15,980 nucleotides of DNA from JBBPYA01 sp038200385 (GTDB lineage: Bacteria > Actinomycetota > Actinomycetes > Mycobacteriales > Geodermatophilaceae), in assembly GCA_038200385.1 (NCBI GenBank), contig JBBPYA010000262.1, positions 1-15,980 on the forward strand, written 5' to 3'. Below the pieces are notes generated by a model, which saw nothing but the letters and a program-made list of their open reading frames with translations, did no database searches and was not told the DNA's origin. This document shows positions 6,423-14,512 of the stretch, one piece after another. Both the position numbers and the translations under genes were made by a program. Each line of letters begins with the position of its first letter. The first letter of the stretch is position 1.

Positions 6423-7930
6423 GTAGGGTCGGAGCTGCGTCGTCGGTGATCGTCGTGGGTGCCGGCCCGACCGGGCTCACGCTCGCCATCGACCTGCTCG
6501 GCGCCGGGGTCGCGGTCCGGCTGCTCGACGGGGCGGCCGGTCCGGCGACGACGAGCCGGGCCCTCGGGCTGCAGCCCCGCGGGCTGGAGGTGCTGGAGCG
6601 GGCCGGAGCCCTCGGCGAGCTGGCCGGGCGGTCGAACCCGATCGGCCAGGTTCAGGTGGACCTCGGAAGCGGCCGGCCGGCCCGGCTCCGACTCGGGCAG
6701 GTCACCGAGCTGGTGACGCGGCCGGGTCTGCTCGTGTCCCAGGCCGAGGTGGAGGCGACGCTGCGCCGCCGGCTGGTCGAGCTCGGCGGCGCGGTCGAGT
6801 GGCAGGCCCGGGTCCGCTCGGTCCGGCAGGACTCCGACGGGGTGGACGTCGAGGACGGTGCCGGCACGGTGCTGCGAGCCGATTGGCTCGTCGGCTGCGA
6901 CGGGGCGCACAGCACGGTGCGGACAGCGGCCGGGCTGGCGTTCCCGGGGGTCCCGGTCATCGAGCGGTTCACCCTGGCCGATGTCCACGCCGACCTGCCG
7001 CTGGCGCGCGACACCGTGGCGGTGTGGCTGCGCGGCGAACACATGCTGGCCGCGTTCCCGCTGCCCGGTCCCGATCTCTGGCGCCTGATGGCCCCGGCAC
7101 CGGACGACCGTGACCTGGACGGCCCGGCGGTGCTGGAGTTGCTGCGCAGCCAGCTGGCGGAGCGGACCGGACTCCCTGCCAGCATCGTCCGTAGCGCGGA
7201 GTGGACCTCGACGTTCCGCATCCATCGCCGGCTCGTGGAGCGGTACCGGCAGGGCCGGATCCTGCTGGCCGGAGACGCCGCCCACATCCACAGCCCGGTC
7301 GGTGGCCAGGGGATGAACACCGGGATCGGGGACGCGGAGAACCTCGCCTGGAAGCTGGCCCTGGTCGCCGCCGGCCGGGCCGGTCCGCGGCTGCTGGACA
7401 GCTACCAGGCCGAGCGGCGTCCGGTCGCCGAGGAGGTGCTGGACTCCACTACCGGCCTGACCCGCGTGGTGCTCGGCCGCAGCCGGACCGCCCGGCTGCT
7501 CCGGGACCGGGTGTTCGTCCCCGCCCTGAACCGGCCCCGCGTCCAACGCCTGATCTGGGAGCGGGCCTCCCAGCTCACGCTGAGCTACGCCGGTGGGCCG
7601 CTGGGCACCGCGGCTGCCCGGCTGGCCCGCCGGCCGCGCCCCGGAGATCGGATCCCCGACCTGGCCTGCCGCCGTCCGGGCGGTCGCAGCACCCGGCTGT
7701 ACGCCGAACTCGGGTCCCGCTGGGCCCTGCTGGTACCCGCCGGGCAGGACGAGCGGCCGTGGCTGTCGACGGCACGGCACCGGCTGGGGGCGGACATCGT
7801 CGGACTGCTCACCCCGGACGGCGGCACCGCCTCCGACGTGATGCTGGTCCGGCCCGACGGCCACCTGGGCTGGCGTGGTGCCAGGGAGCCGGACCAACTG
7901 GACGGCTGGCTGACCGGGATCCTGCGGTGA
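6407..7930 (+). CDS. Class A FAD-dependent monooxygenase (aromatic/polyketide hydroxylase type)
   Basis: 507-residue flavoprotein of the PHBH/MhpA/RdmE type, which uses NAD(P)H and O2 to hydroxylate aromatic substrates. It shows the N-terminal Rossmann motif GAGPTG (G18-x-G20-x-x-G23), the second FAD/NADPH motif WLVGCDGAHSTVR (D165-G166), and RILLAGDAAHIHSPVGGQGMN, where G289-D290 contacts the FAD ribityl chain. Residues from about 390 onward match the thioredoxin-like tail of this family, ending with DVMLVRPDGHLGWRG. Length and motifs are complete. The ATG at 6407 lies inside the palindromic operator and 7 nt after a -10 box. The stop overlaps the TetR start as GTGA. The substrate is unknown; relatives act in antibiotic biosynthesis, aromatic catabolism or drug inactivation such as rifampicin or tetracycline hydroxylation. 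Confidence 0.88.
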   Translation: MLEANSRVGAASSVIVVGAGPTGLTLAIDLLGAGVAVRLLDGAAGPATTSRALGLQPRGLEVLERAGALGELAGRSNPIGQVQVDLGSGRPARLRLGQVTELVTRPGLLVSQAEVEATLRRRLVELGGAVEWQARVRSVRQDSDGVDVEDGAGTVLRADWLVGCDGAHSTVRTAAGLAFPGVPVIERFTLADVHADLPLARDTVAVWLRGEHMLAAFPLPGPDLWRLMAPAPDDRDLDGPAVLELLRSQLAERTGLPASIVRSAEWTSTFRIHRRLVERYRQGRILLAGDAAHIHSPVGGQGMNTGIGDAENLAWKLALVAAGRAGPRLLDSYQAERRPVAEEVLDSTTGLTRVVLGRSRTARLLRDRVFVPALNRPRVQRLIWERASQLTLSYAGGPLGTAAARLARRPRPGDRIPDLACRRPGGRSTRLYAELGSRWALLVPAGQDERPWLSTARHRLGADIVGLLTPDGGTASDVMLVRPDGHLGWRGAREPDQLDGWLTGILR

Positions 7931-8568
7931 GTGCGCCCCCAGGCCCCGGCGGTCTCCGGGAACGGCGCAAGGCCGAGACCCGTCGCCGGATCCAGCAGGT
8001 TGCGATGGGGATGTTCCTGGCCGACGGGTACGACGCCACGACTGTGGAGCGGATCGCCGCAGCCGCCGACGTCTCGCACATGACGTTTTTCCGGCACTTC
8101 GCCACCAAGGAGTCCGTCGTCGCCGACGACGACTTCGACCCGCTGATCGCGGCCCGGATCCGGGCCCGGCCGGCCGACGAACCGGCGCTCGTGGCGTTGC
8201 ACGCGGCGCTGGCCGGTGGGCTGGCCGAGGTGTACGCCGAGCACCGCGACGTTCTGCTGGCCCGGACCACACTGATCCTGACCACGCCGGCGTTGCGGGC
8301 CAGCATGGCCGACAACCAGCTCGCCACAGAGCGGCTGTTCACCGAGGCGCTGGCCGCCCGGCACGGAGCCGGCGGGCAGGACCCGCTCGAAGTGCGGGTC
8401 CTCGCCGCGGCCGCGCTCGCGGCGCTGACCGTCGCGCTGTCGGCCTGGGTGGGCTCCGGTGGCGCCGCGGAGCTGCCGGCCCTGGTCGATCAGGCGTTCG
8501 GCGTACTGACCGGCGTGGTCAGCGCAGGACGAGCGCGTCGACCGCGATCGCCACGAACAGGATCGTGA
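7927..8568 (+). CDS. TetR-family transcriptional regulator
   Basis: 213-residue regulator. The N-terminal HTH domain is at about residues 16-65 (RRRIQQVAMGMFLADGYDATT, then VERIAAAADVSHMTFFRHFATKE). The rest is a helical ligand-binding and dimerisation domain with low conservation. GTG 7927 overlaps the monooxygenase stop (GTGA), so both genes share one transcript and translation is probably coupled. It is expected to bind the repeat at 6391-6422 and repress its own operon until an inducer, possibly the monooxygenase substrate, is bound. The 3' end runs 50 nt into the 3' end of convergent ctaB, and the last residues (GRARRPRSPRTGS) are encoded in that overlap. Confidence 0.88.
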   Translation: MSAPPGPGGLRERRKAETRRRIQQVAMGMFLADGYDATTVERIAAAADVSHMTFFRHFATKESVVADDDFDPLIAARIRARPADEPALVALHAALAGGLAEVYAEHRDVLLARTTLILTTPALRASMADNQLATERLFTEALAARHGAGGQDPLEVRVLAAAALAALTVALSAWVGSGGAAELPALVDQAFGVLTGVVSAGRARRPRSPRTGS

Positions 8569-9433
8569 GGTACGAGATCGAAAGGTGGAACAGCCGCATC
8601 GGCCCCGGTTCGGCGCCCCGACGCACCCGGGCCAGCAGCAGATGCGCCTCGGCCAGGAACCAGCCGCCGGCCGCCACCGCGGTCACGCCGTAGATCCAGG
8701 ACGCGTCGAGCGCCCACAGCGCGAGCGAGGAGGCGACCATCAGCCAGGAGTAGGCGACGATCCGGCGGGTGACGAACAGCGGGGTGGCGACCACCGGCAG
8801 CATCGGTACACCTGCGGCCGCGTAGTCCTCGCGGTAGCGCATCGCCAGCGCCCAGAAGTGCGGCGGGGTCCAGAAGAAGATGATCGCGAACAGCACCACG
8901 GCCGACCAGGACACCGTGCCGGTCACCGCGGCCCAGCCGATCAACACCGGCATGCAGCCGGCCGCGCCGCCCCACACGATGTTCTGCGGCGTCCGGCGTT
9001 TGAGCCCCAGGGTGTAGACGAAGACGTAGAACAGGATGGCGGTCAGGGACAGTGCCGCGGCCAGGACGTTGGTGAACGCCGCCAGCCAGACCGTGGCCAC
9101 CACCGCCAGCACGATCCCGAAGACCAGCGCGGACCGCGGCGGCACCGAGTTCGCGGGCAGCGGCCGCTTCTCGGTCCGGCGCATCAGCTGATCGATGTCG
9201 CGGTCGACGTAGCAGTTCAGCGCGTTCGCCGACCCGGCGGACAGGGTGCCGCCGATCAGGGTCGCCGTGACCAGCCCCAGCGACGGAACCCCCCGCGCGG
9301 CCAGCAGCATCGTCGGCACCGTCGTGACCAGCAGCAGCTCGATGATGCGTGGCTTGGTGAGGGCGACATACGCCCGGAGCACTCCTGCGGGCGAGCGCGG
9401 CCGGCTGCCCGGACGGGCATCGAGGGACGTCAT
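8519..9433 (-). CDS. ctaB: Heme O synthase (protoheme IX farnesyltransferase)
   Basis: 304-residue membrane prenyltransferase of the UbiA superfamily that adds a farnesyl group to heme B to give heme O, the substrate of CtaA. The first Asp-rich motif is NALNCYVDRDID (residues 70-81), continuing with MRRTEKRPLP. The second conserved region is PPHFWALAMRYREDYAAAGVPMLPVV. About nine hydrophobic segments are visible. The start is taken at ATG 9433-9431, followed by MTSLDARPG; the frame is open further upstream but codes for unconvincing sequence. A TACAGT box (9449-9444) lies 10 nt before it, giving a very short leader. It is divergent from tkt and convergent with the TetR gene. The block ctaB-tkt-tal-zwf is also found in mycobacteria and corynebacteria. 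Confidence 0.93.
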   Translation of the reverse strand: MTSLDARPGSRPRSPAGVLRAYVALTKPRIIELLLVTTVPTMLLAARGVPSLGLVTATLIGGTLSAGSANALNCYVDRDIDQLMRRTEKRPLPANSVPPRSALVFGIVLAVVATVWLAAFTNVLAAALSLTAILFYVFVYTLGLKRRTPQNIVWGGAAGCMPVLIGWAAVTGTVSWSAVVLFAIIFFWTPPHFWALAMRYREDYAAAGVPMLPVVATPLFVTRRIVAYSWLMVASSLALWALDASWIYGVTAVAAGGWFLAEAHLLLARVRRGAEPGPMRLFHLSISYLTILFVAIAVDALVLR

Positions 9434-9646
9434 GACGACTGCAACTGTAGCTCCGCAGCGGACGGGAACGGGCGCCGGGGCGAGCCGCGCGGACCCGCCG
9501 ATCACTCCCGGCCTCCCCCGCGGGAGGGCACTGCCCGCGGACTAGGCTGGCCGACAATCGGCACCGCCTGACCACCGGGTTCCGGCCGACCCCGATCTGG
9601 GCATGAAGGGGTCGACAGATCCCCTGTCACTAAGGAGTGTGTGCGT
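9434..9646. other. Divergent intergenic region between ctaB and tkt
   Basis: 213 nt without a gene. It contains the ctaB -10 box TACAGT (minus strand, 9449-9444), a GC hairpin CCTCCC-CCGC-GGGAGG (9512-9527), a plus-strand -10-like TAGGCT (9543-9548), the repeat GCCGA-CAA-TCGGC (9550-9562) where a tkt transcript might begin, and GACAG-N5-CTGTC (9614-9628) just before the tkt ribosome binding site. Competing pairing of GGGG (9608-9611) with CCCC (9621-9624) is also possible. No clear -35 is seen. Confidence 0.45.
9632..9637 (+). promoter_or_regulatory. Ribosome binding site deciding the tkt start
   Basis: AAGGAG lies 3 nt before GTG 9641 and 9 nt before GTG 9647. The longer spacing is closer to normal, so GTG 9647 is preferred as the tkt start. 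It is the clearest Shine-Dalgarno sequence in the window. Confidence 0.65.
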
Positions 9647-11767
9647 GTGACCTCGAAGCCAGCTGCACCCCACCCCACCCTGCCCAAGGGATGGGACGAC
9701 CTGGACCGCAGAGCCGTCGACACCATCCGCGTCCTGGCGATGGATGCGGTGGAGAAGGTCGGCAACGGCCATCCCGGCACCGCCATGAGCCTGGCACCCG
9801 CGGCGTACCTGCTCTTCCAGAAGTACCTCCGCCACGACCCGCAGGACCCGGCCTGGGCGGGGCGGGACCGCTTCGTGCTCTCCGTCGGCCACTCCAGCCT
9901 GACGCTGTACATCCAGCTGTACCTGTCCGGCTACGCCCTCGAGCTCCAGGACCTCAAGGAACTGCGGACCTGGGGCTCCAAGACCCCCGGTCACCCCGAG
10001 CACTGGCACGTCCCCGGCGTGGAGACGACCACCGGGCCGCTGGGTCAGGGCGTCGGCAACGCCGTCGGGATGGCGATGGCCGCGCGCCGCGAGCGTGGCC
10101 TGCTCGACCCCGACGCGCCCGAGGGGGGCAGCCCGTTCGACCACACCATCTGGTGCTTCGCCTCCGACGGCGACATGGAGGAAGGCGTCACCAGCGAGGC
10201 CTCGTCCCTGGCCGGGCACCAGCAGCTGGGCCACCTCGTGCTGCTCTACGACGACAACCAGATCTCGATCGAGGACGACACCGATGTGGCGTTCAGCGAG
10301 GACGTCGGGGCGCGCTACGCCGCGTACGGCTGGCACGTCCAGCGGGTCGACGACGGCGAGGACATGCAGGCGCTGGACCGGGCCTTTGACCGGGCCAAGG
10401 CCGAGACGACCCGGCCGAGCATCGTCATCGTGCGGACCGTGATCGCCTGGCCGGCGCCGAAGAAGCAGAACACCGGCAAGGCGCACGGCAGCGCGCTGGG
10501 CGCCGACGAGGTGGCCGCCACCAAGAAGATCCTGGGCTTCGACCCGGACCGGACCTTCGACGTCGATCCCGACGTGCTCGCCCGCGCCCGGGACGTCAGC
10601 CGCCGCGGGCACGAGGCCCGGCTGGCCTGGCAGGAGTCCTACGACCACTGGGCCGCCGGCAACCCGGAGCGGCTGGCCCTGCACCAGCGGATGACCGAAC
10701 GTCGCCTGCCCGACGGGTGGACCGACGCGCTGCCGACGTTCCCCCCGGACGCCAAGGGGATGGCGACCCGGGCCGCGTCCGGCAAGGTGCTTGGCGCGCT
10801 GGCCGACGTGCTCCCGGAGCTGTGGGGTGGCTCGGCGGACCTGGCCGGCTCGAACAACACGACGATGGACGGCGAACCGTCGTTCCTGCCCGCCGAGCAC
10901 CAGACCAAGGAGTTCCCCGGCGGCCCGTACGGGCGCACCCTGCACTTCGGGATCCGCGAGCACGCCATGGGCTCGACCATGACCGGCATCGCGCTGCACG
11001 GCGGCACCCGGGTGTACGGCGGGACGTTCCTGACGTTCAGCGACTACATGCGCCCGGCGGTGCGGCTGGCCGCGCTGATGGGCGCGCCCGTCATCTACGT
11101 GTGGACTCACGACTCGATCGGGCTCGGGGAGGACGGACCGACCCACCAGCCGATCGAGCACCTGGCCGCGCTGCGCGCGATCCCCGGGCTGGATGTCGTC
11201 CGGCCGGCCGACGCCAACGAGACGGTGGTGGCCTGGCGCACCGTGCTCGGCCACATCGACCGTCCCGCGGGGCTGTGCCTGTCCCGGCAGAACCTGCCGG
11301 TCCTGGACCGCTCCACCCTCGCCCCCGCCGACGGCGCCGAGTTCGGCGGCTACGTGCTGGCCGAGGCGGAGACCGCGGACGGGGCCGGTACGCCGGACGT
11401 GCTGCTGCTGGCCACCGGGTCCGAGGTGCACATCGCCCTGGAGGCCCGCGAGCTGCTGCAGGCCGGCGGCGTGGCCACCCGGGTGGTCTCGCTGCCCTGC
11501 CTGGAATGGTTCCGCGCCCAGGACAAGGGGTACCAGGACACCGTGCTGCCGCCCTCGGTCCGGGCCCGGGTCAGTATCGAGGCCGCCGTCGGTATGGGCT
11601 GGCGGGATCTGGTCGGCGACGCCGGGCAGATCGTGAGCATCGAGCACTTCGGCGCCAGCGCGGCGTACGAGGTGCTGTACGAGGAGTACGGCCTGACCGC
11701 CGCGGTGGTCGCCGATCGCGCCCGGGAGAGCATTGCCTCCGTCACGGCAGGAAGAGAGCAGAGATGA
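9647..11767 (+). CDS. tkt: Transketolase
   Basis: 706-residue thiamine-diphosphate enzyme moving two-carbon ketol units between sugar phosphates in the non-oxidative pentose phosphate pathway. Visible features are KVGNGHPGTA (N40, H42), SVGHSSLTLY, the ThDP/Mg motif beginning SDGDMEEG (D174) and ending with DDNQ, the pyrimidine domain with catalytic glutamate E438 in FGIREHAMG, GLGEDGPTHQPIEHLAALRAIPG, and the C-terminal domain LLATGSEVHIALEA. The length is normal for the family. GTG 9647 is favoured over GTG 9641 by ribosome-binding-site spacing; the difference is two residues. The stop overlaps tal as ATGA. It leads the operon tkt-tal-pgi-zwf, which would supply NADPH and pentose precursors. 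Confidence 0.95.
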   Translation: MTSKPAAPHPTLPKGWDDLDRRAVDTIRVLAMDAVEKVGNGHPGTAMSLAPAAYLLFQKYLRHDPQDPAWAGRDRFVLSVGHSSLTLYIQLYLSGYALELQDLKELRTWGSKTPGHPEHWHVPGVETTTGPLGQGVGNAVGMAMAARRERGLLDPDAPEGGSPFDHTIWCFASDGDMEEGVTSEASSLAGHQQLGHLVLLYDDNQISIEDDTDVAFSEDVGARYAAYGWHVQRVDDGEDMQALDRAFDRAKAETTRPSIVIVRTVIAWPAPKKQNTGKAHGSALGADEVAATKKILGFDPDRTFDVDPDVLARARDVSRRGHEARLAWQESYDHWAAGNPERLALHQRMTERRLPDGWTDALPTFPPDAKGMATRAASGKVLGALADVLPELWGGSADLAGSNNTTMDGEPSFLPAEHQTKEFPGGPYGRTLHFGIREHAMGSTMTGIALHGGTRVYGGTFLTFSDYMRPAVRLAALMGAPVIYVWTHDSIGLGEDGPTHQPIEHLAALRAIPGLDVVRPADANETVVAWRTVLGHIDRPAGLCLSRQNLPVLDRSTLAPADGAEFGGYVLAEAETADGAGTPDVLLLATGSEVHIALEARELLQAGGVATRVVSLPCLEWFRAQDKGYQDTVLPPSVRARVSIEAAVGMGWRDLVGDAGQIVSIEHFGASAAYEVLYEEYGLTAAVVADRARESIASVTAGREQR

Positions 11768-12864
11768 CCCAGAACCCCCAACTCAGCGAGCTGTCCGACC
11801 AGGACGTCGCGGTCTGGCTGGACGACCTGTCCCGCGAGCGGCTCGTCTCGGGCAACCTGGCCGAGCTGACCGAGACCAAGAGCGTCGTGGGCGTGACGAC
11901 GAACCCGACGATCTTCGCCGGGTCCATCGGCGGTTCGGACAGCTACGACGAGCAGCTGGCCGACCTGCGGCTGCGCGGCGTCGAGGTCGAGGAGGCCGTC
12001 CGGATGCTCACGACGTACGACGTCCGCTGGGCCTGCGACGTGCTTGCCGAGGTCGCCCGCGGCACCGGCCGGGACGGCCGGGTCTCGATCGAGGTCGATC
12101 CGCGACTGGCCCACGACGAGGGCAAGACCGTGGCGGAGGCCCGCCAGCTGTGGTGGCTGGTGGACCGGCCGAACCTGTTCATCAAGATCCCGGCCGCCAA
12201 GGAGGGCCTGCCGGCGATCACCCGGTGCATCGCGGAGGGCATCAGCGTCAACGTGACGCTGATCTTCTCCATCGAGCGGTACCGCGCCGTGATGGCGGCG
12301 TACCTGTCCGGCCTCGAGGAACGCGCGGAGTCCGGCGGGTCCTTCGACGGGCTGGAGTCGGTCGCGTCGTTCTTCGTCTCCCGCGTCGACACCGAGATCG
12401 ACGGCCGGCTGGAGGCCGCCGGCGTGGCCGCCGAGCTGCGCGGCAAGGCGGGCATCGCCAACGCCCAGCTCGCCTACCAGGCGTACGAGGAGGTCCTGGC
12501 CTCGGACCGGTGGCAGGCGCTGGCCGCCAAGGGCGCGCACGTCCAACGCCCGCTGTGGGCCTCCACCGGGGTGAAGAATCCGGACTACGACGACACGATG
12601 TACATCGCCCAGCTCGTCGCGCCGGACACCGTGAACACGATGCCGGAGAAGACGATGGACGCCTACGGCGACCACGGCCGGCTCGGGTCGCCGGTGCAGA
12701 AGGAGTACGAGTCCGCGGCCGCGACGATGCAGGCGCTGCGCGATGCCGGGGTCGACATGGACGACGTGTTCCTGACCCTCGAGCGCGAGGGGGTGGAGAA
12801 GTTCGAGAAGTCGTGGGAGGAGCTGCTCGGCACTGTCCGCGACCAGCTGGCGGCCAAGGCGTGA
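11764..12864 (+). CDS. tal: Transaldolase (actinobacterial long type)
   Basis: 366-residue enzyme transferring a three-carbon dihydroxyacetone unit between sedoheptulose-7-P and glyceraldehyde-3-P. The Schiff-base lysine is K141 in LFIKIPAAKEG. Other landmarks are GVTTNPTIFAGSI (residues 43-55), the ISVNVTLIFSIERY strand, SFFVSRVDTEID, and RPLWASTGVKNPDYDDT near the C-terminus. The length of about 370 residues is usual for actinobacteria and longer than the short transaldolases. ATG 11764 overlaps the tkt stop (ATGA), with a GGAAGAG ribosome binding site in the tkt tail. The stop overlaps the pgi start as GTGA. Translational coupling in both directions is likely. Confidence 0.95.
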   Translation: MTQNPQLSELSDQDVAVWLDDLSRERLVSGNLAELTETKSVVGVTTNPTIFAGSIGGSDSYDEQLADLRLRGVEVEEAVRMLTTYDVRWACDVLAEVARGTGRDGRVSIEVDPRLAHDEGKTVAEARQLWWLVDRPNLFIKIPAAKEGLPAITRCIAEGISVNVTLIFSIERYRAVMAAYLSGLEERAESGGSFDGLESVASFFVSRVDTEIDGRLEAAGVAAELRGKAGIANAQLAYQAYEEVLASDRWQALAAKGAHVQRPLWASTGVKNPDYDDTMYIAQLVAPDTVNTMPEKTMDAYGDHGRLGSPVQKEYESAAATMQALRDAGVDMDDVFLTLEREGVEKFEKSWEELLGTVRDQLAAKA

Positions 12865-14474
12865 CACCGGACCGGCAGGACCTCGGCGTCGCCGGGAACG
12901 GCTTCGCCGTCGACCTGCGAGACGGCCCCCCACCGGCGGTGCAGAACATGGTCGCCGACGGGGTACCTGCCGCGCTGATGGCCAAGGACGCCACCCTGTG
13001 GGGGGAGGACGCCGAGTCCGAGGCGGCCGTCCGGCTCGGCTGGGTCGACACCGCCGCCCGCAGCCGCGAACTCCTGCCGCGGCTTGCCGGGCTGCGTGCG
13101 CAGTTGGCCGGCGAGGACATCGACCACGTCGTCCTGGCCGGGATGGGCGGGTCCTCGCTCGCACCCGAGGTCATCTGCCGGACCGCGGGCGTCGCGCTGA
13201 CGGTGCTCGACACCACCGACCCCGGACAGGTCCGCGCCGCACTCGCCGACCGCCTGGAGCACACCGTGGTCGTGGTGTCGTCGAAGTCCGGCGGGACGGT
13301 CGAGACCGACAGCCACCGCCGCGCCTTCCTCGCCGCCTTCCAGGACAGCGGCCTGTCCGAAGCCGACGCCGGGCGCCGCTTCGTGATCGTCACCGATCCC
13401 GGGTCGCCGTTCGTCGACACCGCCGAGGAGATGGGTGCCCGCGAGGTGTTCCTGGCCGACGCCGACGTCGGTGGCCGCTACAGCGCGCTGACCGCGTTCG
13501 GACTCGTGCCCAGCGCGCTGGCCGGCGCGGATGTCGAGGCACTCCTGGACCAGGCCGACGCCCTGTCGCAGACCCTCGACGGGGACAACCCGGCTCTTGC
13601 GCTGGGTGCGCTGCTGGGCCGGGCCGCCGTCAGCGGCCGTGACAAGGTGCTGCTGGCCGACCGGGACTCCGGCATCACCGGGCTCGGGGACTGGGCCGAG
13701 CAGCTGATCGCGGAGTCCACTGGCAAGCACGGCAAGGGGCTGCTGCCGGTCGTGCTCGAGTCCGCAGCGAACACCGCCGGCGCGGCGGAGGACACCGTCA
13801 CGGTGCTCACCGGCTCGGCCGGGGACGACGACACCGCGGACGCCGTCGTCTCCGGACCGCTCGGCGCGCAGTTCCTCGGCTGGGAGTACGCCACCGCCGT
13901 AGCCGGCCGGGTCATCGGGATCAACCCCTTCGACCAGCCCAACGTCACCGAGAGCAAGGACAACACGAACAAGCTGCTCGACTCGGGCCTGCCGGAGGTT
14001 TCCCCGACGGTCACGCTCGGCGCGGTCGAGGTGTACGCCCAGGGGTCCGCGCTCGGCTCGCCGGACTCGCTGGGCGACGTGCTCCGTGCGGTCCTGGCCG
14101 CGGTCCCCGAGCACGGCTACCTTGCGATCATGGCCTACCTCGACCGGCACGCGGACGCCTCGGCGGCCGACCTGCGCCCGCTGCTCGCCGGGCACACCGA
14201 TCGGCCGGTGACGTTCGGCTGGGGACCGCGTTTCCTGCACTCCACCGGCCAGTTCCACAAGGGCGGCCCACCGGTCGGGACGTTCCTCCAGATCACCGGG
14301 GTCGTGACCGAGGACCTCGACATCCCCGGCCGGCAGTTCACCTTCGGCGGCCTGCAGGCCGCGCAGGCGGCCGGTGACCTGCAGGCATTGGCCGGCCGGG
14401 ACCTGCCGGCGTTCCGGTTGCACCTCACCGACCGCGCCGAGGGACTCGGCCGACTGCTGGGGGCGCTGGCATGA
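12861..14474 (+). CDS. pgi: Glucose-6-phosphate isomerase (phosphopentose-operon type)
   Basis: 537-residue sugar-phosphate isomerase interconverting glucose-6-P and fructose-6-P. Two SIS-like regions are visible: the first around LAGMGGSSLAPEV (G96-G97-S98-S99) and VVSSKSGGTVET (K142-S-G-G-T146), the second around GWGPRFLHSTGQFHKGGPP (H460, Q464, H466, K467). The central glutamate region is WAEQLIAESTGKHGKGLLPV. It diverges from the classical E. coli-like Pgi but matches the type encoded next to tal in many bacteria, where the two may even be fused as a bifunctional transaldolase/isomerase. GTG 12861 overlaps the tal stop (GTGA). In this operon it would recycle fructose-6-P from Tkt/Tal back to glucose-6-P for Zwf. 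Confidence 0.9.
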   Translation: MTPDRQDLGVAGNGFAVDLRDGPPPAVQNMVADGVPAALMAKDATLWGEDAESEAAVRLGWVDTAARSRELLPRLAGLRAQLAGEDIDHVVLAGMGGSSLAPEVICRTAGVALTVLDTTDPGQVRAALADRLEHTVVVVSSKSGGTVETDSHRRAFLAAFQDSGLSEADAGRRFVIVTDPGSPFVDTAEEMGAREVFLADADVGGRYSALTAFGLVPSALAGADVEALLDQADALSQTLDGDNPALALGALLGRAAVSGRDKVLLADRDSGITGLGDWAEQLIAESTGKHGKGLLPVVLESAANTAGAAEDTVTVLTGSAGDDDTADAVVSGPLGAQFLGWEYATAVAGRVIGINPFDQPNVTESKDNTNKLLDSGLPEVSPTVTLGAVEVYAQGSALGSPDSLGDVLRAVLAAVPEHGYLAIMAYLDRHADASAADLRPLLAGHTDRPVTFGWGPRFLHSTGQFHKGGPPVGTFLQITGVVTEDLDIPGRQFTFGGLQAAQAAGDLQALAGRDLPAFRLHLTDRAEGLGRLLGALA

Positions 14475-14512
14475 GGGACCGCTTCCCCGGTTGCCCGGGA
14501 CAGCGCGGATGA
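14471..14512 (+). CDS. 13-codon mini-ORF bridging pgi and zwf (possible coupling peptide)
   Basis: ATG 14471 overlaps the pgi stop (ATGA), and its own TGA (14510-14512) overlaps the zwf ATG (14509-14511), again as ATGA. The peptide would be MRDRFPGCPGQRG, with no known relatives recognised. No Shine-Dalgarno sequence precedes zwf, so ribosomes finishing pgi could translate this mini-ORF and restart at zwf. It may be chance: a 38-nt gap with both overlaps is unusual but short. The peptide itself probably has no function. Confidence 0.35.
   Translation: MRDRFPGCPGQRG

Noticed and set aside
9641..9646. GTG 9641 as the tkt start
   Set aside because: Only 3 nt separate it from AAGGAG. GTG 9647 has a normal 9-nt spacing, though the choice changes just two residues.
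9542..11647. Minus-strand 701-codon frame opposite tkt
   Set aside because: It lies fully antisense to tkt, has no recognisable domain, and shows the composition of a shadow frame.
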